NCBI RefSeq assembly: GCF_026151205.1
Contig: NC_087078.1
Span: 3,288,675-3,352,674, forward strand
Reading direction: 5' to 3'
Source of the DNA: Bolinopsis microptera
Lineage: Eukaryota; Ctenophora; Tentaculata; Lobata; Bolinopsidae
DNA length: 64,000 bases
Position 1 is the first letter of the stretch. The number at the start of each line of letters is the position of its first letter. This document shows positions 24,455 to 35,330 of this stretch, piece after piece. A model generated the notes under the pieces. The model worked only from the letters and a program-made list of their open reading frames with translations, was not told the origin of the DNA and ran no database searches. Both the position numbers and the translations under genes were made by a program.

Positions 24455-27094
24455 CAGGCACGTAGCCAGGGGGGGGGGCTAGGGGGGCGGCAGCCCCCCC
24501 CCCGGAAAAAATCGAACCCCAGAAAAAAGATTAGTCCCCATGGTCGCCTGGTAACTGGGCTGTGTTTATGACTGCAGTCAGTCAAAGATTTGAACTGTGG
24601 ATTAGTAAATATATGTCATTAAATCCAAGCAAACATTCTAGAAGACTTCTATAGACTATAATTATAGTCAATAGTGTCCCCTAGACCGTAGGAAATGTAA
24701 AAATCTTAAGACGATGAGGCCTGAGTAAGTCGTAAATTCTGATTGGAGAATGCAGATTGCTGTTGTGAAAGGACCAGTTAACTGAAAAATTTGTAGTCTC
24801 CAATTTGGCTAAGATTTAAATCAGCTGTGACAAACTGGTAAAGAATCGTATCGCCGAAAGAACCAACTCTCTAGCGTACGTGTAACGCGTGTTATTGCAA
24901 TAATAAGCTGTGGCCTCGTGACGTCATAAAGTCCCTCAGTGCGTGCTTGCATAGCGTAATTTACATTACAAATGTTTATCATCGTCAATAAAACACGTGT
25001 AACTCACTCAAATTTTAGAATTATGACTATTACCCTAGTTCTCCAAAATCCTTATAGTTTTGGCTATCATCCTAACTAAAGGAATAGCTGATTGGATGTA
25101 CAGTGCTCACGTCATGATTTTAAACAGTGATATAGGTTCTTGAACAGTGGCGGGTGAATGTACGGTTAGAAAGTTTCTGCTATTACAACTTATGTCATAT
25201 GTGATAATTTTGGATTGTTTTCATTGCTTAATTACACAAGCAGGGAGACTGTACCGATTATTTTTCCCCAGTCCATGAAACTCTAACGAATTTAGAAAGG
25301 ATACAGATAAGTAGGAGTTTGTTCAATTCCGAGAGCAATTATATTTATAGCATAGCGAAATTTCTAACTTTAATCTGCAAGTGTCTGCCAGTACAGGAGA
25401 CAAGAAGTCTGGCTACTTTACGGCCGTTCCTCTGGGACCATTAGTAGAAGTATCTTCTATCAGAACAGTGCCGTGGGAACAGAATTCCCGCCAAAATACC
25501 CGGTCTACCAAATAGTAAAATTACTGATTGGAGGTGTATATGGTGTGAGGTGTGTTTTGAATTAGACTTCCGGCTTACCTAGTTGTTATCCTAATTGCAT
25601 TATCATCGGTGCATAACATAAATAAACTACTGGTAAGTTTAAATACCAAGTGCAAACGTGTTCAGTCGATCGACCCACTGAACAACTATAGAATTTCCAA
25701 GACCCTATTATTCTCTGGCCATATATTACGGCACGATCGATTGTTAGATGGCTAAATGACCAACGTTAATCTATACAATTCTAAAACTAAGAGCTAGCAC
25801 TTTAATCTAAAAATACCTTTTTTATATTACTCCTGATTTTTACATTTCACGTAAAACATTGTCGCCAGAGGTTGATCATGGACACTAACAGCTTAATTTG
25901 AGATAAATGACTTATGAGTTTCTCTAAAGTTAACTCTAAAGTTGTGTAGTCCAGTCATTTATGGACATTTATGGAAATGAACCTGCAAATGTTCTAATAC
26001 TCACGAAACTTTGCACAGACCTTCCCGAAGTTATGATTAAACGATTTTCGTTTGGAGACATCTTTTTGACAGTGGAGAAAACCCAGGAGGGCCACGCCCA
26101 TATTGACCCAATAACGTAACCGACTCCTTGCTTCTGAAGGTCGTAGAGACTTCAAAATAGGCTTGAACGAAGCCGCATATGCATGTTTATATAGGAGTTA
26201 TTGAGCAACACATGGCCTAAAATCCTTACTTTTCGATAAATTCGCCAAAAACCATTTTGGGCGTGGTGCTAAGCCCATTTTCGATATGATCGTGATGGAG
26301 TCTTCAGACAGGATGCAAAAGAACCGCAATTAGCATATTAATATATGACTTACGAACAAACATATGCCTTAAAGTGCTTACTTTTTCAGTTATTGGCGAA
26401 AAACTGATTTTCGGTTCCAGAAATCCTGCAAAACTATGGGTATCTGGTTAATTGGGTTATGAAGGTCCTAAAGGTTTTTGAATGTGTGCAAATTGTGCAG
26501 AATGGCCATGTTTATATACAACTTATGAAGCAACATGTACCCTAAATTACTTACTTTTCGAGTTATTCGGGGGAAAAGATAGTATTATGTCCATTTTTTA
26601 CCTGTAAAATACAGTCTCACGAGCTACTCTGCGCGCAAGAGGGACTTTATGACGTCATCGCCAAAATAATACAAACGCTATTTACACGCGTTAGAGAGCA
26701 GTTAGAGATTTAGGAATTTCGACTCGTTGCTTAGTTTGCTATTTGTCACAATCTGTCAAAATATGAGGATAACTTTTTTTTCAGTTAACTGGTCCTTTAA
26801 GTTACCAAATTTACGTGAGTACTTGATTCTTTTCAATCCCAGTTTATTGCTGTCCTACAAATTTCTTTAATGCCAAATGTCGTCTAAAACACCCTGTTTC
26901 GCAAAAAATTTCCGGGGGGCTGCGCCCCCCTAGCCCCCGCCAAGGGGCGCCGCCCCTAGACCCCGCTGGGGGCTGCGCCCCCAGACCCCTGCCACAGCTT
27001 GCTCGCTTCGCTCGCTGCGCAGCTTGATTGGACGCGTCGGCTCGCTTCGCTCGCCGACAGCCCCCCTCAAAGAAAAATCCTGGCTACGTCCCTG
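24455..27094 (-). mobile_element. hAT-like non-autonomous element B, copy with insert
   Basis: Ends CAGGCACGTAGCCAGG and CCTGGCTACGTCCCTG; exact 8-bp target duplication TATCGACC at 24447-24454 and 27095-27102. The outer parts match, in reverse orientation, the uninterrupted 630-bp element at 34564-35193. The extra ~2.03 kb (24768-26798) is a second element. Near the right end, GC-rich hairpin-prone runs occur (GGGGGGCTGCGCCCCCC type, about 26915-26990). No transposase. 8-bp duplications and CAG...CTG ends are hAT features. Confidence 0.93.
24768..26798. mobile_element. element C, ~2.03 kb, nested inside element B
   Basis: Terminal inverted repeats AAAGGACCAGTTAACTGAAA and TTTTCAGTTAACTGGTCCTTT. 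Removing it restores the uninterrupted element B sequence seen at 34564-35193, so its ends are exact to 0-2 bases and there is at most a 2-bp target duplication. The interior has no transposase frame. It contains repeated phrases like TTATATAGGAGTTATTGAGC that resemble the foldback at 12433-12930. Superfamily unknown. Confidence 0.85.
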
Positions 27095-27102
27095 TATCGA
27101 CC

Positions 27103-27700
27103 ATGAGCTGTCAGCTAGGATTCAGAAAGCTTCCGGAGCCTTCAATCAACTGAGTAATACATGGAAAAACCGCAACATCCAGTCTTATACAAAGATCAGG
27201 ATTTATAAGGCAGCGGTTTTGACAATATTGTTATATGGTAGTGAGGTTTGGAACACAACCAAAAAGCAGCTACATCGCTTTGAGGTGTTCCATCAGCGTT
27301 GCTTGAGGAGAATACTTAGGATAAGATGGCTCGATCGGGTTAGAAACACTGAAGTGCTGGAGCGTGCAAAGATAAATCCAGTAGAGACATTCATAGGAGC
27401 AAACCGCCTGCGGTGGTTTGGCCATGTCACCAGAATGCCAGACACTAGGCTTCCTAAGTACCTGCTTAACTGGACCCCTGCGCATGGGAGAAGATCTAGG
27501 GGCCGTCCAAGAAAGAACTGGAGGAAATGTTTGCTGGAAGATGCTGCAGCGTTTACAGGAAACACAGACATAGACCTAGAAGGAGCGAGCGAGATGGCTA
27601 GTGACCGAAAACTTTGGAGGGAGATGATACGTCACAAACGGGAGTTCATTGGTGCAGGCCACTCGAATGATTGAGGAGACCTAATCAAGTACAAGTAAGT
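27103..27700 (+). pseudogene. LINE reverse transcriptase, C-terminal part
   Basis: Continuation of the LINE after the hAT insertion; open to 27674. It encodes the post-catalytic region found in many non-LTR retrotransposons: YKAAVLTILLYGSEVW, then HQRCLRRILRIRW, then RLRWFGHVTRMP, and GRRSRGRPRKNW. The 3' end after the stop has a short AAGTAC/AAGTAAGT tail, then the target duplication at 27701-27711. Apart from the insertions, this end is less damaged than the first part. Confidence 0.9.
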
Positions 27701-27841
27701 ATTAACGAATACGTATATTAACCAACCTGGAGGGGGATATTTAAAACATATAAGTGATACGAAAGATTGTATTAGCAGGAGCTTTCAAAATACTTGTGTA
27801 AATCGTTTTCAACTGGGGATGATGTTGTGAAGGGTGATTAT
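27701..27841 (+). repeat. arm D remnant and short inverted repeat
   Basis: 27701-27725 continues arm D. 27733-27812 (TGGAGGGGGATATTTAAAAC...) is matched in reverse complement by 35247-35330, beside the second element B copy. Confidence 0.75.
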
Positions 27842-28149
27842 CAGTGGTCGACCGGGATCGAAATTTAGTCCCGGCCGGGACCGGGCCGGGATGACCTTCA
27901 TCCCGGCCGGGACCGGGACCGGGATCGAAATGAAAACCCGGCCGGGACCGGGATTAACCTCATCCCGGCCGGGACCGGGACCGGGACCGGGATTTTTCCA
28001 ATATTTCTCAATCTCAGTTAAAAGAAACAGTGTTATATGTTAAATAAAATCTTCCAGAACAAACTGAGGTATGTCAAGTTAAAATTGACAGTAAGTAGTA
28101 GTAACTACTCTATCTCTCTCTAATCTCTATCTCTCTCTATCTTTCTCTT

Positions 28150-28196
<47 letters not shown>

Positions 28197-28742
28197 ATCT
28201 CTCTCTCTCTCTATCTCTTTCTTTATCTCTGAGATAGAGAGCGCGAAATCAATGTGGACATAGGTATTTCATCAGATGAAGAAGCTGATGAGGGCGAGGC
28301 CCCTGACTCTTGAGTATTTCTAAGTTTGTTCGGACTTCAGCTTTCTTCTAACATTTTGTAATTTGTTACTCATGAAGTGAACAGTTGAACATATAATTAA
28401 TTTTGAACATTAGTAAATTTTGTTTGACTTTGAAATTTGCCAACTACCATTGATCAAAATTCATAGAATTTTGATCATGTAACATAAACATTTCACATAA
28501 GACTTGAAAGTTGAATTTTCAATAAACTTTTGGCGACGAGAAAGTGAAATGATCTAACTATTAAGAAGCACTGTAGAGCACTGTTGTAGTAAAACTTTTC
28601 GGAAAATGTTCACAGGTTCGTGAAATTCGGGCTCAAATATACGCTCAAAAACCGACTTTATTTTGGAAAAATCCCGGCTAAAAACAAAATCCTGGCCGGG
28701 ACCGGGACCAGGACAAAATCGCCAAATCCCGGTTGAGCTCTG
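27842..28742. mobile_element. hAT-like element, 901 bp, with possible coding remnant
   Basis: Ends CAGTGGTCGACCGGGAT and ATCCCGGTTGAGCTCTG form terminal inverted repeats with a few mismatches. An exact 8-bp target duplication, GTGATTAT, lies at 27834-27841 and 28743-28750. The left part is a run of CCGGGA-type repeats (27850-28000), echoed at 28675-28735. A CT/CTAT microsatellite fills 28107-28232. About 28245-28312 reads as a short acidic peptide ending in a stop (ISSDEEADEGEAPDS), possibly the last codons of a lost hAT transposase; this last point is inference. Confidence 0.9.
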
Positions 28743-28854
28743 GTGATTATATATGATGTAGTGCAGTGTCAATGATGAGTGGTGTGTGATGTGAAAGGGT
28801 GGAGTGGTGAGGGTGGAAAAAGTGTTCAGATTACATTACAATAACATTAAAAAA

Positions 28855-30600
28855 CTAGGCTTGTGAGATAGATGAAAAGGAAATGTCAGATGACCTGGTC
28901 TTGAGGGATGAAGCGATCTTGGGAAGGATGGGGTCCCATAGTGAGCTACATTTAGGGGCACGATCAGTACGGTTCATGGAGGGTTGTCTTATCTGGATAG
29001 CAGCATGTTCTGTCAGGTCAAGTTGAGATCGTGTGGTGAGTGATTTAAGGACTTCTATGTTGTTCCAGGAGATGGAATGTCTAGTGGTTAGGGCATGATG
29101 GGCGGGGGCGGATTTGATCCTGTCTGTGGTTTCGTCGAAGGCATTGTTGAGTCTGTAGTATCTTTCGTGTTCTTTTATTCGTTGGATGAGGGGTCTGTAG
29201 GTCTGTCCAGTGTACTTGGAGGGACATTGTGAGCAGGATATCTCGTAGATGGTGTTGGGGGTGAGTTGAGTGGGGGGTGTGGTCTTCGTCTTGGTGAGAA
29301 GGTTGCGGAGAGTAGTGGCTGATGAGTGGGTCACTTTGATGTCGTGTTGTCCGAGTATCTTGGAGATGGGTTTGGAGAGTGAGGGATGGAAAGGAAGGGA
29401 AACGCTGATTGCGTGATCTCTGGTCTGTCAGTAGAATGAGGCTAAGGATTGATGCGGGGGAGGGTTGGTGAACTTGCAATGAACTTCGTCCTTGATGGTG
29501 GTGATGCGGAGGGGTGGGAAGCCGTTCTGAAGGCAAACGTGTCTGACAGTCTTTAGTTCGTCTTCGAGGTGTCGAGGTGAACAGATGTTGTAAGCTCTTC
29601 TGGTGAGGGATCGGATGACGGCGTTCTTGGAGGAGTTTGTGGTGCAGGATGAATACTTGGTGTAGAGGTTGGTGTGGGTGGGTTTTCTGTAGACTGAGGT
29701 GGACTTGTCAGGGTGGATGAGGACGTCGAGGAAAGGTATGGTTCCGTCAGATGAAGGGTGTTCTTGAGTGAATTTGAGGTCTTCGGTGAGCGAGTTGAGG
29801 AAAGTGAGGAAGGATTCTGCGTGCTGTTTGTCTCTGAAGGATCCGGGGCCATCGTCAACGAAGTGGGCGTAGGTATGAGGAGCGTCGGGACATGAGGAGA
29901 GGGCTAAGGATTCTATTTCTGCGAGACGTATTTCAGCTAGTTCTACGATGAGGGGGGAGCCCATGGTGCCACCTTCGTCTTAGGAGTAAAAGGAGCCGTT
30001 GAATTCTAGGTAGGAGTTGTCGAGGCAAAAGTTGATGAGGGATCCTATGGTGGTGGTGGTGAGGTTGGAGGGGAGGAGAGTGGGTTTTTGTTCGTAGGAT
30101 GTGATGACTGTTTTAAGGGCCAGGCGCATGTCACAGGAGGTGTAGAGGCGAATAGGTGCTTGAAGTCTGAGGAGTCTTTAAGGCGTAGGGAATTCTGAGC
30201 TAGGGGTTTGAGGACTGTGGCAAGGACTTTGTGGAGCGCTTGAAGGGGAGTGTTGTAAAAACTAACTACGGGACGGATGGGTGCGCCAGGTTTATGGATC
30301 TTAGGTTGTCCGTAGAGTTGAGGCCATCTAGGGTGAAGGTTCTGCATCTTGTTGAGTTGGTCTGTGGTGATCTTTTTTGTCATTGTGAAGTTTCTTGAGG
30401 ACTTTGTGCAGTTTGGAGGTGACGGATTGTGTGGGGTCTTTGTTCAAAAGGGTGTAGCTACCTGAGGTCAAGTGTTCATTAACTTTATTTATGTATAGTT
30501 CGTGGGTAAACACCACAGTGGCGTTGCCCTTATCGGCTGGGAGAAATTTTAATTCAGATTCCTTAGATTTTAATGATTTTATGTTTTGCTACTGACTTCC
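28855..30600 (-). pseudogene. Penelope-like element (RT + GIY-YIG), decayed
   Basis: Minus-strand remnants of a Penelope-like retroelement. In order: an LPADKGNATVV finger block (about 30520-30560), a YGQPKIHKPGAPIRPVVSF block (about 30240-30315), GTMGSPL (about 29940-29970), a catalytic FVDD where YVDD is usual (about 29845-29870), and a C-terminal GIY-YIG endonuclease with IYEISCSQC and KYTGQTYRPLIQRIKEH (about 29140-29265). At least three frame breaks and an in-frame stop just before GTMGSPL separate the pieces. The 5' end appears truncated near 30600. The element lies between the hAT-like element and inverted arm D. Confidence 0.9.
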
Positions 30601-31085
30601 AGCATTAGATGCAAACGAAGACCGGTATTCAATTATCAAAAATGTATCCACTTATATCCAAGGAAACATATACATCATAGATGAACGCCTAAATTATAAA
30701 AAACTTAACTTAAAGGTTTTTGTCAAACTGCTATATTATTAGATTGTTACAAACGAACAGGAATTTCTCTTGTATAAACGGCAAACCCACCTATTACTCT
30801 CATAGTTTCCATTCTGTAATGAAAGCGTGGTCCCTAGGGAGTTGGTATGATGCAGGATAGACGCTCCTTACACACACGGCACTGCATTGGCTCTGCACAG
30901 TCACGTTTGCAGTGATGTGCGCTAATAGGAGCGTCAACCAATTTGTAAGTAGCCCTAACACAGTCATATGATAATAATTAGTTCATCATAAAACCTCTAT
31001 GAATAAAACTGCGGACTAGAAATACCGCTTATACTGCTTATACTATAGAAGTCCCGATACAATCTTTGGTAGTCCTTTTTGATAT
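30601..31085. other. unassigned, with a diverged arm-D-like block
   Basis: About 30860-30950 (TTGGCTCTGCACAGTCACGT and following) resembles 31490-31560 and 22900-23030, so pieces of arm D occur in more than two places. No gene seen. Confidence 0.45.
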
Positions 31086-31742
31086 TGGTTAATATACGTA
31101 TTCGTTAATGTTAGCAAATAATTGGGAAAAGGGTTTTCGTCCTCTGAACTCGAGATCTTTCCTTCACGAGCCCGATAATAGTTAAGCTGAGAACTATATT
31201 GGCGAGAGAGACTGGTGCCACTCGATAAGCCGGTTAAAGCGTATAATAGCATCTATGACATTCAAGTACATTTTAAAGCAATTTGCCCTTGAGTATGATA
31301 ATTATAACCAGTTTGATCTTGTTCAGCGTACTCGAAAACATAGGGTTACAAGGTTTTCGCTTCGATTTTCATCCATAAAAAATCCTTATATTTTCAATTC
31401 TCTGCCGGCCAGCTGTGTTTAATAGTAAATTAGATGACCCTTACACGCACCTAGCGTACACACCTTACACAAGTTACATAGCACCCTATTGGCTCTGCAC
31501 AGTCACGTGTGCAGTGACGTGGGCTAATCAGAGAGACGCACTCTAAACGTGATCTCTCCTGCGATAACCATAACAAATTTCCTTCATTACGTCCATTGGA
31601 CGCGCACAGTCACGTGCGGGCAGTCACGTGCAGCGTGACTGCCAATCAGATTTTGTTATTATTTTGAGTTGTCCGACTATTTTGAATCTATTTTGATTTG
31701 AACAGAGGTCCTTATTTTACTTCCTACTTGTGGGGCCAATTT
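31086..31742 (-). repeat. long inverted arm D, right copy
   Basis: Reverse complement of 22768-23410 plus 27701-27725, uninterrupted here. The two arms face each other across about 8 kb. The uninterrupted copy shows the site as it was before the LINE inserted in the left arm. Confidence 0.9.
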
Positions 31743-32178
31743 TTGCTTGGGAAGCTAAGCTGTACCATTAAAGACAATTTAAATTAATTTATTTCAGTTT
31801 AATTCAAACAAACCTTGAGAGATTTAAATTTGGCATTAAACTCAACATGAGTTTTTAATTTTTTAGCTTGTTTTTTTGAAGAGATTTTTCGATCATTTCC
31901 ATGTCTTGCGGATTATTCTGATATCGCTCGTAATTCTGGTTTCTATAAAATAACAGTAAGGAATGTACAAAAACAGCTTAAAAACTTTGTTGAAGTTACC
32001 TTTATGTTTTTGCGTGAGAGTTTCGTTCGGAGGAAGCCTACAAATTCCTAAGTAAACGTGTCCTTCTGTGAAAACCTGCGATGGTTTGGTCAGAGAGCTC
32101 AGATTGAGTGACCAATATTTCGAAGTACAGTATGTAGCAATTCGAGAACGGTGGAAGTTTCCAGTCCAAAGGCTATAC

Positions 32179-32208
32179 CTTGACTTCGTTTGGAAATAGT
32201 TCAGTGAT
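32179..32208 (-). CDS. PDZ exon 3 candidate (30 nt)
   Basis: Between a good acceptor (TTGTTTTTCAG) and a weaker donor (GTATAG). It encodes ITELFPNEVK, a fitting last part for the PDZ domain of the next two exons. The phase is right (0 to 0). If not spliced out here, the frame meets a TAG two codons on. No further downstream exon (e.g. a LIM domain) was found. Confidence 0.55.
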
Positions 32209-32250
32209 CTGAAAAACAATGAACATTTCCAATATGTATCATAAACTCAC

Positions 32251-32360
32251 AGATTTGATTTTGTCGTTGATTTCCAGCAGACTCATATTACCAGTATTGA
32301 TGCCGTTTATCGTGATCACATAGTCTCCGATTGATAACCCTGATTTGTGTGCGTACGAGT
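32251..32360 (-). CDS. PDZ domain exon 2
   Basis: 110-nt exon between acceptor CCTGTTTCAG and donor GTGAGT. Joined in phase to the previous exon it reads SYAHKSGLSIGDYVITING and then NTGNMSLLEINDKIKS: the GD-x-V-x-x-I-N-G core and second helix of a PDZ domain. It is part of the minus-strand LMO7/LIMCH1-like gene proposed here. Splice sites and frame agree exactly, so the exon itself is well supported. Confidence 0.8.
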
Positions 32361-32378
32361 CTGAAACAGGCGGGATAA

Positions 32379-32402
32379 TTAATTAATTAATTAATTAATT
32401 TA
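32379..32402. repeat. (TTAA)n microsatellite in PDZ intron
   Basis: Short ATTA-repeat run inside the intron between PDZ exons 1 and 2. Confidence 0.8.
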
Positions 32403-32611
32403 GAACCAGCTGACTAGGGTCTATGTATGCAGTAACGCCACGTTAAAATTATGCACTAGATATTTAGAGACTAAGAGACTTTTCAGATCATTACATTGTA
32501 TGTTACACAAATATAAAAACTTTGTGTTTGACCGAGGCAGCAATCTTATGGAGTTAAACATACAATCGAGCTATTTCGGATACAGAATTGAAATTACCCG
32601 CTCAAGCTTAC

Positions 32612-32792
32612 CTTTTTGTACGGCAGTAATGATGGGGTAGTTGGTGTCAGTTTCCTTGATGGTCACCCCAAACTCATTGCTCTTCTCTGACTTCTCTACC
32701 AGCAAAGTGAACTTGCCATCCTCCTCCGACCCTGGTCGTCCTGGCTTATCCTCGGACTCTGCTCGTGATCTGTTCCTCTTGCACTGAGATTG
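32612..32792 (-). CDS. PDZ domain exon 1 of an LMO7/LIMCH1-like protein
   Basis: The exon ends at donor GTAAGC (phase 1). It starts at one of two in-frame CAG acceptors (first base 32792 or 32783). It encodes a basic/acidic linker (CKRNRSRAESEDKPG) and then KFTLLVEKSEKSNEFGVTIK...PIITAVQK, the first strands of a PDZ domain, with EFGVTIK as the carboxylate-binding loop in place of the common GLGF. PDZ domains bind C-terminal peptides at junctions and the cytoskeleton. The same strand carries a CH domain 14 kb upstream; the order CH then PDZ matches LMO7-type proteins, which end with a LIM domain. That these exons belong to one gene is inference. Confidence 0.75.
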
Positions 32793-32804
32793 CTGGGTGA
32801 TCAC

Positions 32805-34153
32805 ATGTTATATCACTATGTAATGCTAACTGTGATGGATATGTTTATTAAATTATCATTTAGGTGCATATCATGGTCGTAAGAGCACAACTATCAGATA
32901 TATTTAAACTTATCAGCGACTAGGTCAGCTTTCTGTTCAATAAGATGTCCTTAGTATTATGTTGTGAAGATGTGTATTGTGTAGGGTAGGAAATCTTCAA
33001 AAAGCGATGTGAATGAAATTTTTAGAATATTTTGCTGCCCTCGTCTCATAACTTGCACGTAAACTGAATAACTTGCACCGTGCAAGTTGCACGTAAAGTC
33101 GGAAATTGGAGTTTAGGTCGAGGAAAATATTACGTTATTCCTAGTCCAATAATGCAGCTCAGCACAGTGAAGCAATGAATAAACTTGCAGCTGATCAGCG
33201 ATAGATCCTTTTTGAAATGCGCTGAATTAACCGTTGAAAAACAGTCAAATGCACTTTGTCTCGATAAAAACTGTTTCCCTCAGGAATGGTTTGGTGTACA
33301 CTGTACAGTAACTAGAGTAACTTAGTAACTATTGTAGATAATACCTCGCTTAGCACATGGAGTCAACTGCATTGATCAGTTAGCGCTAGGAAACTGCACA
33401 CATTAGAAAGCGCTAGGAAACTGCACACATTAGAAAGCGCTAGGAAAGTGCGCACAACAGAAAGCGCTTGTCCGAGGGGCATAGAGATACCTGGATGCAA
33501 ATAGAGCAATATCTCCGGTTTGGCCGTTCTATCAAACTCAACATGGTCGTGCTTACTGCTTACATAGCCTACGAATTGTTTGATAAGGACTTGATTACTA
33601 TTTTTGGTTTGCCACATCTGCTTCTCTTTTCGGGACGATACTTTAGTTAACAGGTGACAAAATGAAAGATTTAATCAGGTTAAGATAAGAAATAAATTAA
33701 ACTCAAATCATTTCAAAGAGTTTTAGTACAACACAGATAAGGAAGTATGTACAATCTAAAATATTGCTGAGTGGCTGGTAAGACTTATACAAAATTGTTA
33801 AAAATAATTCCAGATTGGTCCCAGTCAAATTGCCGGATTTTACTGGTACCGGGATTCCAAAAATAGGATGATCAGTGATCTGGGATACTCAACTAGGCTC
33901 TCCTACTTGAGTACATGAAGAATCTTACAACATAGTTATTAGTAAATTTAGAACTAATCGACATTTTATATTGTGAATAGAATAACATCCTTATGATAAT
34001 ACAAAGACAAAAGCTAAAACCGTCAAAAAAATGAATAATGAAACGCAAGAAATGGTTTAAATGAAAACTTACGATTCCAACGTTTTTCAGAAAGTATTCA
34101 TCCATGATCTGTCATCATTCTTCAACACAATCAGTTCAATAGGATAATTGGCA
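32805..34153 (-). other. probable intron of the LMO7-like gene; one weak exon candidate
   Basis: A short tandem run of GCGCTAGGAAACTGCACACA-like units occurs at about 33385-33470. A 36-nt candidate exon at 34073-34108 (donor GTAAGT, acceptor GACAG, phase 0-0) would encode IMDEYFLKNVGI, but its acceptor has a poor pyrimidine tract. Nothing else is supported. Confidence 0.4.
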
Positions 34154-34200
34154 CACAATTAACAATTAACAATTAACAATTAACAATTAACAATTAACAA
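34154..34200. repeat. (AATTAAC)n 7-bp microsatellite
   Basis: Six or so perfect copies of the heptamer AATTAAC. Confidence 0.9.
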
Positions 34201-34563
34201 CAGGGATATACATACAGGTGATAACGAAGGTACATAATATAATGATAGCTAAATTCGGCATTATGTTGTACTGACCGTATATTTTCTAAAAATAGACATA
34301 ATGCCGAGTTGTTGTTTACTATGAATAGTCGGTAATAATGGGTTGAATAAACCGTGATATAAAATAAACAAACTAAAAGATAAGCACTAAAACTTCTTCG
34401 AGACAATCACTAATCAGTGTACAAAATAAATCACCCTAAAATAGATCAGAAATAATATGATATTGTACTACTGCAGTTTTTATAAAAGACTAACGAGCTC
34501 TTTATCTGTATCTAAGGTTCAGCAAACTGATAACGTGATAAGATAATTAGTATTAATCTATAC

Positions 34564-35193
34564 CAGGGACGTAGCCAGGATTTTTCTTTGAGGGGGGCTG
34601 TCGGCGAGCGAAGCGAGCCGACGCGTCCAATCATGCTGCGCAGCGAGCGAAGCGAGCAAGCTGTGGCAGGGGTCTGGGGGTGCAGCCCCCAGCGGGGTCC
34701 AGGGGCGGAGCCCCTTGGCGGGGGCTAGGGGGGCGCAGCCCCCCGGAAATTTTTTGCGAAACAGGGTGTTTTAGACGACATTTGGCATTAAAGAAATTTG
34801 TAGGACAGCAATAAACTGGGATTGAAAAGAATCAAGTACTTACGTAAATTTGGTAACTTCACAACAGCAATCTGCATTCTCCAATCAGAATTTACGACTT
34901 ACTCAGGCCTCATCGTCTTAAGATTTTTACATTTCCTACGGTCTAGGGGACACTATTGACTATAATTATAGAAGTCTTCTAGAATGTTTGCTTGGATTTA
35001 ATGACATATATTTACTAATCCACAGTTCAAATCTTTGACTGACTGCAGTCATAAACACAGCCCAGTTACCAGGCGACCATGGGGACTAGGGGGCTTATCT
35101 TTTTTCTGGGGTTCGATTTTTTCCGGGGGGGGGGGGGGGGGGGGGGGGCTGCCGCCCCCCCTAGCCCCCCCCCCCCCCCTGGCTACGTGCCTG
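34564..35193 (+). mobile_element. hAT-like non-autonomous element B, uninterrupted copy
   Basis: 630-bp element with ends CAGGGACGTAGCCAGG and CCTGGCTACGTGCCTG and an exact 8-bp target duplication ATCTATAC (34556-34563, 35194-35201). GC-rich, hairpin-prone subterminal regions include a G-run at about 35126-35147. Serves as the empty-site reference for element C inside the other copy (24455-27094). Non-coding; the 35079-35282 frame is a glycine/proline artefact of the homopolymers. Confidence 0.93.
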
Positions 35194-35246
35194 ATCTATA
35201 CTCTGTAAGTAGTGCGAAGAATGTGACAGTAAGTGGTCGAGCTGAA

Positions 35247-35330
35247 GACGATTTACACATGTATTTTGAAAGTTCCTGCTAAAACAAACTTTTCGTATCA
35301 CTTATATGTTTTAAATAATCCCCCTCCAAG
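35247..35330 (-). repeat. short inverted repeat, partner of 27733-27812
   Basis: About 80 bp matching the reverse complement of the region right of the LINE insertion, ending TAATCCCCCTCCA. It suggests that the element to which arm D belongs is larger and rearranged. Confidence 0.75.

Noticed and set aside
33540-33625. Possible minus-strand exon reading KPKIVIKSLSNNS, PDZ-like.
   Set aside because: Donor choices give either a stop or phase 2, which does not join the PDZ exon at 32792; acceptor weak.
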